Shown in pieces: positions 20,085 through 32,000 of a stretch of 64,000 nucleotides of DNA; within the stretch, counting starts at the first letter, position 1, and each line of letters starts with the position of its first letter. The stretch covers positions 8,803,230-8,867,229 of the forward strand of contig OZ022578.1 in the NCBI GenBank assembly GCA_963669155.1, read 5' to 3'. A model generated the notes under the pieces. It was not told the origin of the DNA and ran no database searches. It worked only from the letters and a program-made list of their open reading frames with translations. Source of the DNA: Arbacia lixula (taxonomy: Eukaryota; Echinodermata; Echinoidea; Arbacioida; Arbaciidae). The position numbers and the translations under genes were made by a program.

Positions 20085-23000
20085 GTAAGAACATGTTCAT
20101 TCATTGTGTGAGAAAGGGTCCTTCACATGCAAAGTCACGTCAATGCAATGGAGCTTAGTGTGATGTCTATCTGCGGTGTGCTGTGGCCAAAGCTGGGCCA
20201 CGGGAACTTGTTGTGTGACTGTGTCTGACTGTGAGGGTTACCGACTGTGAGCTGTGCTGCAGAGTGTTGACTGTTGATGTTGGTTGGAGTACGTTTAAAG
20301 ACAAGGTGTCCCATTGCCAATAGTCATGAAACTTGCCTGGAAGCAGCAGAGTAACGATGGTGTGTATAAAATCTCACAGTGAAAGCATTATCACATTTTC
20401 AGAAGTGAAAAACTCTCCTTGTTTACATTTGAAACGCACCGACCATGGCAAGCATAGGCCTAGTCGAATTGTAGGTATGTGAAATGAGAATTTCAACTTG
20501 ATTAATTCTGAAAAAACTTGGTATCAACTGAAAGGTCTAGGAAAGACAAGTGCAGTATTTTTTTGAATTATTCAAATCTGATTGTTATTGAAGAAATTAC
20601 AGCATTTTAGAAATCGCAAAGCACTGCTTTTTTGTATACGGTAATTGTACAGTATATCAATAGGACATATAAAAATCCTTAATTTTTTTTTTTTTAAATG
20701 ATGCCATAATTCACATGCAAACGCTAGGGTTAACTCACAAATCCATGATGCCGCTGTTGGCGTAAACCGCCGCTGCTTCGAGGTGGAGCTCCCGGTTAGC
20801 TAACGTGTACAATAGTACTGACATGGAAAATGGCGAAGATTAAAAAGAGTATTTCGCAACAATAAATTTTTATCAAGATTTCAAAATGTGTTAAGTATTA
20901 ATCAAAATCAATTTTTATATCATTGAAATAAATTTTATTTACTTTATAATCACAATTCCAATGACCTAACATTTTCATTGTTGTATTTGCTCGTGTAGAA
21001 CAACTACTGGTAATTGTTTTGACAATTTTTTTTGCACACAGTAGTTCGTGGTCTCACGTCTTCGCTGATACCTTCTTTGTGCATATTGGCATTAAAATGT
21101 GAGAACAGTGAAAGCTTTAATAAGGGTAGCCCCCTCCCATCACAACATCAGCCCTGGTACAAAACATAACATGATTTGGGACAGTTTCACAATAGCACGC
21201 GCATGGAGATTTCACATTGTTCCTGTCTGTGTGCGGTGCAGATGAACATGAAGCTCTCATGTAGTGCATGCACTGTAGAGCGGACCTATGCAGACCATGG
21301 CGCACAATGGTCTCGTAAGTTTTTTTGTCCTTTGGATGGCCAGGTCAAAACGTAAAAATGTAGTGATCGCTATAATTTAATTGTAATTTTGCTTAAAGTT
21401 AGCTTACAGTTGTTTTATTGGGAGGGAATTTCTGATACAGAATCTTCTTTCATTTTTCAAAGTTTTCACAAAATGTTATTATTTTGACCTGCAAAAGGGA
21501 AACCTTTAATATCTTAAATATTAAAGCGCAATACCCGGAAGTAGACAATTCATGTAGGCGTAAACATTTGTCATTTTGTAATTGTCTCTGAATTATTTTG
21601 TACATAATAAACAGGAAAACTAGTAGATCTGCAATACTACCTGCTTTATTTTTCTCTCTTGTACATGTATTCTCCTCTTTTTAAAGTTACTTTTTTTTAG
21701 CTGCTCTTGTTTTTGTGAAATACAATCTTGTGTCTTCTGAAGTTCTGGCCTGGTCAACCTTGCTGCAATGTAAGCAGGCTTCTGGTCAAAGTGACAAAGT
21801 CACATTATGTAGCTTACATGTAGGTCTCTAGACCCCCCAGACACATGAGAGAATTCACTGGGGATTAATAACTGAGACCCATGATTTATCAACAAATTGA
21901 TAAACAAATATAAGCACAGTTCAGTATGGAATCGATTTTATCACGTGTACATCATTTATTACTTAAAAATCATATTTAATAGATGGTTCTAAAGCTTTAC
22001 ACTTTTTTGGTGTCTGGGCTTTTGTCAATATTTTCTCGTCGTTGAATCTCAATTTTTTGCATCAGAAAAGCATTGAATTGTGTTTTCATTATGTTAGTGT
22101 TTAACTTGTTTGTAATTATTAACATACACTGTACAATAATTTATTCAGAAAACGTAATGTTTTGCTAAAAGACAGCTTGATATAATCCATGTTTACCTGT
22201 TACTCTCTGCAGTAATAAGTTTGATCGATCAATCTGTAGAAGAAAATTTCAAAAGTAAAAGAAGACCATGCGGGACTTGAATCTGGCTCTACTGCTTGCT
22301 TGGCAGCTACATGTACACTATTCACCAGGCTACCGCTTGGCTTAAAATGACAGGAGTATCATACTTTATCCCTAATGGTAGCCTGGTGTGGACAGTGAAA
22401 TCAATTAAAAATGTACACTCCAGCTCAAAGGAATTGGCATCTACGGGAAAGGGAAAGCGAAGAAAGGGAAGGAGCCGCAAACAGCGGTATATTTTGTCCA
22501 GTTCAGCATGAAACATGATGCTTTTGAGGCTAAAGCATCATGTTTCATGCTGAACTGGACAAAATATACTGCTGTTTAAAATTGCGGCTCCTCCCCTTTC
22601 TTCCCTTTCCCTTTCCCTTTGCCAATTCCTTTGAGCTGTAGTGTACATGTACCTCTGGCCTACGTCGCCCAAAGCTATTACGAATGGCACTAATACTAGA
22701 ATGTTACATGGCTGGTTCGTCCAAAACCTACATGCACCATCACAGCTTTTCACACCACAAAGTGATGCCTTGAGACAAGGGGTTAACCACTGCCCAAGCG
22801 TTGCAATAGGGTATTATGTACACTCCAGCTCAAAGGAATTGGCATAGGGAAAGGGAAAGGGAAGAAAGAGAAGGGCCGCAGTTTTAAACTGCAGTATATT
22901 TTGTCCAGTTCAGCATGAAACATGATGCTTTTTAGGCTAAAGCATTGTGTTTCACGCTGGACACACTGGACAAAATATACCGCGGTTTAAAACTGTGACT

Positions 23001-26000
23001 CCTTCCCTTTGTTCCCTTTCCTTCCCCTATGCCAATTCCTTTGAGCTGTAGTACACTACAGCTCAAATGACAAAACTCTGTGTATTACAAATGTAAACAA
23101 TGATAGTTTTTCACATTTCCTGAAAGGCTTTGTAAAGCTATAAATGTCAGATTGCATGATGTATGCATGTTATCATTCTAAGATACATGTAAACTGCTGA
23201 TGCATGCCGAGTTTTCATGACTTGCCAATAGCTACCGTGTCTTTAAGCCTTATGGAGGAATATTGATTTTAATAGAGGACATTTTATTTCTTCCGTAGTT
23301 GACAGAGAAGCTATATATACTGTACCGGTAGTTCTATCTTAGCAATGGAACAAATATCCTGGTATGTACTGTACTGTCATGTTCAATCATGAGCAAGCTG
23401 TCACTGCAGTACTGTACACGTTATGTATGTACCAGCACCTAGTATCATATGTCTTTTCATTGTGATAAGACTGGGTGTGTCTCACCAAACTGTCTGTAAG
23501 CTTCGAACAACTTTACGCATGACTGATGACCTACATGTATTCTTGTGCTAATTGAGATATACCCCAATTTGTTCCTGTTTTAAAGGGAATATACTGTACT
23601 GGGAAGACAAAAAAAAAACTTCAAAAGGGTGATCTAGAGCAATCTTCCTGCCAGTGGTTTTAAATTCATGTATTGTCCATTTAGAAACTTGCTGAAAGTG
23701 ATTTGAAGGCTTTGTAACTTCCCAATATATATCCTTAAACATGGTGGTCTCAGTTCATTTCCAACAATCCTAATCAAATTTGACAAATCATAAACTTTGT
23801 ATTTAGGTGCTTGTTAATGGCAAGAATTTTGATAAAAGATCAGATTTCAAATTCATGGAGAATTTGATTTAGCACAGGTCACCAGTCGTGTGGAAAGTTG
23901 TTTGTGGCTTACAAACAGCTTGATGAAACACCCTCCTGGTGTATTCATGATGAAATCACACCATACATGTAGACATGAAGCAGCTCTAAAGGGGGACGAT
24001 CCCTGATAGAGTTGAAGTGAATTAAAGAAGAGAAATCAGAGAAATAGATTGGGAAAAGTTTCACATTTGCACAGTAAGATTACAAGGTTTATTGATCACA
24101 GATTTTAAGACATATCAATTTGTTCCTTCTAGCATTATTGTGAAGTCTTTTTTTTTCTTATTTTATTTTTTCCAATCTTTCCAATCTATTTCTGTGATTT
24201 ATCTACTTTTATTTGGGGTTTAATTTCAGTACATGTACGTACACACTGTACATCAACTCCATGTTACGTCATGGTTAGCACTTTACACATACGCATGCAT
24301 ACAGACACACAGACATACAGACATAACAGACACAGAGACACACACACACACACACACATATTGATTGAATGCATTCCAGGCATTTCATTAGCAATGCTAT
24401 TTCTGTACATGTATCTTGACATATTTGAACAGCTCAGGGCAAAACTCTATGTACAGTGCATGCACAAATGATTAGTTACCATAGTAACACATGCATGTTT
24501 AATGTTTATATTAAAGGCCCATGAAACTGAGCTCTTACTGCACGATATCGTCTACAGAGGGCACTGCATTCGGTTGCGGTCCTATTAGCCCCGCCCTTAA
24601 TGATGATTAGAGAGTTATACACAACAATGGCTGCCTTCTGTACTTTGACTATAGTAAGCTTGGTACTGTACCTGTACTGTACCGTACCTGTTGTCTCAAA
24701 TGTAATATATGTAGTTCAATATATTTTAATCTCAACAGGGTTTGGGCCCTTGGTTGCACATTGTTAACAATATGGGCTGAATGTGCATCGTGAACCTCTA
24801 TTAAAGTATAATAACCCAGTTTACATTTGAATTGTAATCTCAACAGGCTTCGGGCCCTTTGGTGAGCATGATGTGAATGCGAGCTGGGTGGCTGTGCAGG
24901 AGCTGGAGGGAATGGGGCTGAAGGACGACATCGAGCTGGTGGTCAGAGAAGTACCAGTCATCTACGACCAGGTGGACGCCACGGTCCCAGCCCTCTGGAA
25001 GGAGTACAATCCAGTGGTCAGTGGTCAATTATTCAGTCAAAATACATTTTTAGCTATAAAAAACACAATCTGAGTGTGTATTAAATAGCATTTGTTCACC
25101 TCACCTACGAATCCACAGCAAACCAGATAAGGGGGTGGGGGTGTGGGGGGCATCAGGAATTATTTCTTTACTCATGCTTTAGCGCTTCAATTTTTCTTTC
25201 TGACAAGAGATCTATTATAGTTGCAATATGTGATACAACAGCATGCGGTCATGATGAGAAATTCAACTCTTGAGAATAAAATTATAATTTGTTTTCTTCA
25301 TGATACCCTTCTACATGGAGGCCATGGTGTGGTTGATTGACATGTGTGGTGTACAATGGGTTTATAATGTTCTCAATCAAGTATTTCATACACACAAGTT
25401 AGATGGTTCTTAAGCAAAGTGAAAATCTTATATTGTCAAAAGCTTATATTAAAAAAAAAATCATGAAATATCACAAAATCCTACAAATTTGACATCCCTC
25501 AATTTTATACTTTGTCAAAATTGATTTTAAATTGGATTTAAAATTGTTGCCCTGTTAATGATCAAAAGTGTGGATGTTTAAGCATCTCCTACATTCTTTC
25601 ATGGTACACTTCAGTTATGAAAAACAACCATTCAACATACAGTTTATGTGTCATTAGTCATCAGTTCAAAACTCTGACTCACATGCAGCTTGGTAATTTT
25701 ATATTGGTGCCCTTAGGTAGCTTTAGAATGCTACCATTCTGTTATGTGGTGTTTTAACAGAAAGTAACAATTTTAGTGAAAGGGCTTTCTGGGGTAATTT
25801 CAATTTGCAAAGAAATTTTTAGGCATACACCCAGTAATAAGGATAGCGTGCTCCATCCTGTAAATGAACGAAAAACAAGTCAGACAAAAATCTTGGAACC
25901 AGACGGGATTTGAACCTGCAGTCTACTGCTTACCGGGCAGCGACTTAACCACGCAAGCTATTTCTAGTTCACGGGTCAAGACACGACAACATGGAAACAA

Positions 26001-29000
26001 ATACCCGAAAGAGTCTCATTTCATCTGACTCATTAATATTCATGAGTAGTCCGCCGTAGGGACAATTCGGCTAGATTTTAGTGAAAGGGCTTTCTGGGGT
26101 AATTTCAATTTGCAAAGAAATTTTTTTAGGCATACACCCAGTAATAAGGATAGCGTGCTCCATCCTGTAAATGAACGAAAAACAAGTCAGACAAAAATTT
26201 TGGAACCAGACGGGATTTGAACCTGCAGTCTACTGCTTACCGAGCAGCGACTTAACCACGCAAGCTATTTCTAGTTCACGGGTCAAGACACGACAACATG
26301 GAAACAAATACCCGAAAGAGTCTCATTTCATCTGACTCATTAATATTCATGAGTAGTCCGCCGTAGGGACAATTCGGCTAGATTTTAGTGAAAGGGCTTT
26401 CTGGGGTAATTTCAATTTGCAAAGAAATTTTTAGGCATACACCCAGTAATAAGGATAGCGTGCTCCATCCTGTAAATGATCGAAAAACAAGTCAGACAAA
26501 AATCTTGGAACCAGACGGGATTTGAACCTGCAGTCTACTACTTACCGGGCAGCGACTTAACCACGCAAGCTATTTCTAGTTCACGGGTCAAGACACGACA
26601 ACATGGAAACATGGAAACATGGAAACATGGAAACATTTACAGGATGGAGCACGCTATCCTTATTACTGGGTGTATGCCTAAAAATTTCTTTGCAAAAAAA
26701 AAAGTAACAATTTGTTTTTTTCCCTGATAAAACTCAATTAATACATCAATACATGTACTTCTTAAGCTCATTAATGCACCCTGTAAGAGTTGGAGTAAAA
26801 TAACTGTCAAAGTAACCATCATTGAAAGAAAAGAAATCATTGTATTCTTCAACTGGAGACAAGTGAAACATGGCACAGAAGCTCAAGGCAATTAAGCACT
26901 TACAATGCAAAACAGAGCCTCCCCCCCCCTTAAAATAGCAAAAGGGCCCCTGTGAACAAAATTAATTTCTATCATGAAGAGTTTTATGCAGAACATGGTT
27001 AAATTCAATTCAAATTTATTCAGCACTTTTGTAAAAACATACAATATACAATAAACAATACATATAAACAATTTTGAAACACATTTAACAACGAATAAAC
27101 ACAAATCAGACATAACCATATCAGCCTTTTGAAAAAAATGCCTTGGACCAATAGGAAGGCCACGAAGGCCTTATTAAATTGGTCCACATAACTCACTATG
27201 AACATTTACATGCTACAAACCCACACAGATACACCCACACACACATAAAAGACATACATATTACATAATTAATTGCACAATTATCTTAAACTTTTTTACG
27301 TTTATGGTTCAGCGTATTGGTTTCATGACATCAGGTTTTGTAGCCCACACAAATAAATCTAATTTGTTTCCCTGCTGCATATTCACTCCTTTGTAAACAA
27401 GCAATGATGCAAACAATATATAGAGAGGAGTACATATATGCATAATACCGCCAATGAGTAATGTTTGCATGGTTGGGTTAGCACAAAACAATAGCAATAA
27501 ACAGATTAGATTCTCTGAAAACCTGGGTGCTTGCAGATGTAGTGTTTAACACTGTGGTGTCACAAATTGTGCAGCCTTTTCAGTCTGCAAAGTTGTGTGC
27601 ATGGGAATCGAAAACAAAAATTTGCAATTTGCATTGAAGTAACCACTAAATAGTATGCAAATATTTGTCATTTAAGGTATACAGATAATACTTTGAAGTC
27701 AAATATATGGTGTTTGCATAATTTGTAATTTTATTGAAAATATCATATTGTATCAAACTCTTCCTGATACTTGGTATAAGATCAGTAATATTTAAAGACA
27801 CCTTTTGACGAAATGGTGTTAAATATGTGCCCAACTTTGCACTGTCATACACTTTTTCACAGCACATCATGTGAGTGACTTCTAACCTTAAATACAATGT
27901 GTATGCTAAACAGGGTGTATGTTCAGCTTTCCTCCCCCTCCTTCCTTTCCCCTCTAGGCTTTTGGCTACACACCACTTTCGTGACATTTAGTAATTATCC
28001 CGATGTGTCATCTGTCGCTGTGACAGGATGCTCGCTAAAGACATTTATCCTCAACCCCTCATTCTAGCAAACCGTAGACAGAAAAGAAGTAAATTATGTA
28101 TGTTAAATGTACCACAGCATGTACATTACATGAAATTCATGCATTTATCTGTTGCACATTTTGTATTGAGAGTCTCAACACAGTACGTGTACATGTATTC
28201 TAGCCTGGCTGCCAAACTCTTCAAGGCATTTCCAATTTAAACGTAATTATTAAAGAAACGGGGCCGGCTGTAATTTGATGATTCTTAAATTCCTTCTTCG
28301 GATTGCTTGGATGGAGATAAGAGGAGAAAAAAATTAGTGATTAATCTTGCAAGTACATGTAGGAGATTTAATAAGTTAGGTTTAGCTTAGAAATGTTCAA
28401 ATGCCTGGAAGCCAGGCTAAGAATTTTCTGCTATTTGACCAAATATACATTCCATCCCTTACTCCTCATTTGAGTAAACCATGGATTGACAACGAAGACA
28501 AATTTCATGTAGAGTGTACATGTAGTATGCTGTATATGAAATCCATTCATTCAACATGATATGATATTACAAACTGTTTGACAAAATATGATTTATCCTC
28601 TACTCTTTGTATACCATTTGAACTCTGGATTGACATGGAGGAAACATTAAGTTTTGTTATTCACTTTTTTGTATATTCATACAATGTGTAATTCATGAGC
28701 ATGCACTGCAAATTTTGTATTGCGAAATTTAACACATAGTGTGTGATTGGGTATTTCTATGGATATACACTGTACTCAATTAGAGTAACTAAAAAGACAA
28801 CTTTGAAAAAAGATAAAACTAAAGAAATGAAAAATCTTATAAATTTAGTTCAAATTCTTGAACAAGTTTTATGTTGTGAAAAGTGCAAATGTTAAAAAGT
28901 AAATAAGATAAAGTAAAAAAATATGGAACTTCATTTGTTTTTGTGTCTCAGCACTATTAAAAGCAATTGATAAAAGATTTTATTCAAAGGTAAGTTCTGT

Positions 29001-32000
29001 ACAACCATAAAGACCATACATTGTACACGTAGCTACGTGTTTCCATGTACAGTACTTGCCAAATAACCTTGATCTGTTATCCAATAATGTTCTGCAAACA
29101 CTGGTTGTTGCCAATCAGATAAATCAGCAAGGCTTACAGAATGTAATATGTACATATATAGACAATCAATTGAGAGGAATGCTTTACAAGCTGCAATGTA
29201 CACCGTATAAAGATGCTTACTATTTGTCCTTCATGGACATGTACTGTACATGTACGTTGTATGTATGTCAACAGATTATGGTCTGGTGCTGAAAGATCGT
29301 ACTATGTCTAGACTATGGCCTTTGTCCTTGTGGTCAAGTACAGATCCATGAATACATTAATGTACAGTACAGTGTGTATGTCCTACATGAAGCCTAGTGT
29401 GCTGTCACAGGACTACATGTACCTTGGTACACCAGGGGAAAAAAAAAATATTTGCGGGGCTACTTTTTAAGCCTGATTTCATGAAGGGAATGTATATTAC
29501 ATGTATGACCCATTTCGTGGAAATTAATTTTTCAGTGGGGCACTTTTGTTATTTACAGGATCCTTTATTGTGTGACAGGGCCCAAAGTTGCCCTGAGTCC
29601 CCTTGTACAGTTGTAATGATTGATGTCCACCAACAGGTTACATAGTGTCCACTGTACATGTAGATGTCCCCACTAACCACCAATTATGTGACTGCACTTG
29701 AATTGATGTGCGAGATGGAATTGTTGAATTGTTATGCCTTCCGCCACGAAGTGGCCGGAGGCATAATGTTTTCGGGTTGTCCGTCCGTCCGTCCGTCCGT
29801 CTGTACGTCCGTCCGTCCGTATGTCCGTCCCGAATCCGTTTAGGCAATATCTTGAGAACCGTTAACCAGATTTGCTTCAAACTTGGTACATGTGTGTATT
29901 GCATAAAACCAAGGAAGTGTGTAAAATAGGGGTCAATTCTGATTGAGGTCAAAGGTCAAAGGTCAATGAACTTTGTGAAAAATTGCCCCAAATTGACCTT
30001 TTTCACAATAAAGCCAAATCCAAGGATCCAATTCTCATGAAACATGGTGCAAAGATGGATCACTACTTGAGAATAGATTGGTGACATTTGTGATAAAATT
30101 TGTGAAAGTTCAGAGGTCAAAGGTCAATGAACTTCGCAAATATTGGATAAAAACTGCCCAAGACTTCATATTTTTCACCATAAAACTCAATCCAAAAATG
30201 CAATTCTCATGAAACGTGGTACTAAGATAGATCACTACTTGGGAATACACTGGTGACTTTTTTTTGGTGAAATTCCTGGAAGGCCAGAGGTCAAAGATCA
30301 ATGAACTTTGCAACAATTTGCTAAAAATTGGCCCCAAATTGATATTTTTCACAATAAACCCAAATCCAATGGTGTAATTCAAACGAAACATGGTACAGTG
30401 ATGTATCACTTCATGGAGGTAGATTGATGAAAGTTTGTGTAAAATTCCTGAAAGGTCAAAGGTCAATGAACATTGCCAAAAATAGCTAAAAAATTGCCCC
30501 TAAAGTAATATTTTTCAAAATAAATCAAGATCCAATTGTACAATACCAACCAAACATGGTGCAAAGATGGATCACTACTTGGGGGTAGACTGATGATATT
30601 TTTGGTGAAAATTCTCAAAGGTCATAGATCAAAGGTCATTTGACTATGCCAAAATTGGCTAAAATTTTTAGCCAAATTTAACATTTTTCACATTGAATGC
30701 AAAACTAATGGTTCAATGTGAACCAAACATGGTACAGAGATGTATCACTTCATGGAGGTAGACTAGTGAAAGTGTGTGTAAAATTAAACAGGTTTTCTGA
30801 GAATAAATCTAAATAGAGTTAGCATAGAGGCGGAGGCATATTTATCGACTGCGCGGCAGTCGAATTGCTCTAGTTTTTGCTGACTTTGATTTGTTGCTTG
30901 TCTGATCGTTGTTTGCAGTTGATGGTCCACACAGGTGTGTCCAGTGTGGCCTCAGAACTGACCTTGGAGCAGCAGGGCCATAACAAGGGCTACAACAAAC
31001 CTGATGTCACCTTCAAGTACCCAGAAGAAAAGGTCAGTTTCAGTTGTTTAGTCGCTGTTGTTCAGGCAATAGTTACACTTCCCTGGGTCCCTTCTTATAT
31101 TTGTACTAACCACTGAATATGGAATGCCAACTGTCAGCCTTTCCTTTCCATGTGACTTATTATGATTCTGAGACTAAATTAATGATGCATTGACTAATTT
31201 TATCATAAACTCCACTTTAAATGCTAATATTGCAACAACAATATTCACATTTTTTATTTGAAATCTGGAGCCATATTAATGAAACCTTACTAACCTAGTT
31301 GATCTAAAAATGCATGCAGCTGAATGCACTTTAACAACTAACTAGGCTTAGTAAAGTTTCATGAAAATGGCCCCTGATCTTTCCAGCTATGAAAGTTCAT
31401 GTTCCATCTGTAATCTCCATCAATGTTGTGACCTTTTTTTGTTATTCTCTTCAGAACTGTAATTGCATTACTGGTGGGCCTGACTGCATCCTGAGCCATA
31501 TAAACATGGCTATTGTGTGTAATGATGTCAACCGCCTGGAGACCTGCCCAGTCAAGGCTGTGGTGTCTTACGACGCTGGCAGGTGAGGGGTTAATGAGAG
31601 GAGAAGGCATGGAAGAAGGAGAAGGGAGCCAGGATGGGATAAGGGTATAGTCTGGGTAACCAGGCATACACTACAGCTCAAAGGAATTCGCATGGGTAAA
31701 GGGAAAGGGAAGGAGCCCCAGTTTTAAACCGCGGTATATTTGGTCAGTTCAGTTCAAATATTATGCTTTAGCCTAAAGCATAGTGATTCATGCTGAACTG
31801 GACAAAATGTACTGCGTGTCAAAACTGCGGCTCCTTCCCTTTCTTCCCTTTCCCTTTACCCGTGCCAATTCCTTTGAGCTGTAGTGTAGGTGTTAACAGA
31901 CTTGGTTATGTCTATACACCTCACAGCCTAGTAACTAGGCTGATAAGGGGTACGGGGCTACAAACTCACTGACCCGCTGACCACAGACAGATCAAATACT

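Noticed and set aside
25895-25970. Possible tRNA gene on the minus strand
   Set aside because: The B box is good, but the acceptor stem and D arm do not close and the sequence is part of a repeated unit; a tRNA-derived SINE is the better call.
26476-26727. Open frame with a TGFEPAVYYLPGSDLTTQAI-like reading
   Set aside because: This is the familiar translation of an antisense tRNA-like SINE region, not a protein.
30110-30466. 118-codon minus-strand open frame with internal similarity
   Set aside because: It runs through the tandem core of the Pearl-like element; the repetition in the protein only mirrors the DNA repeat.
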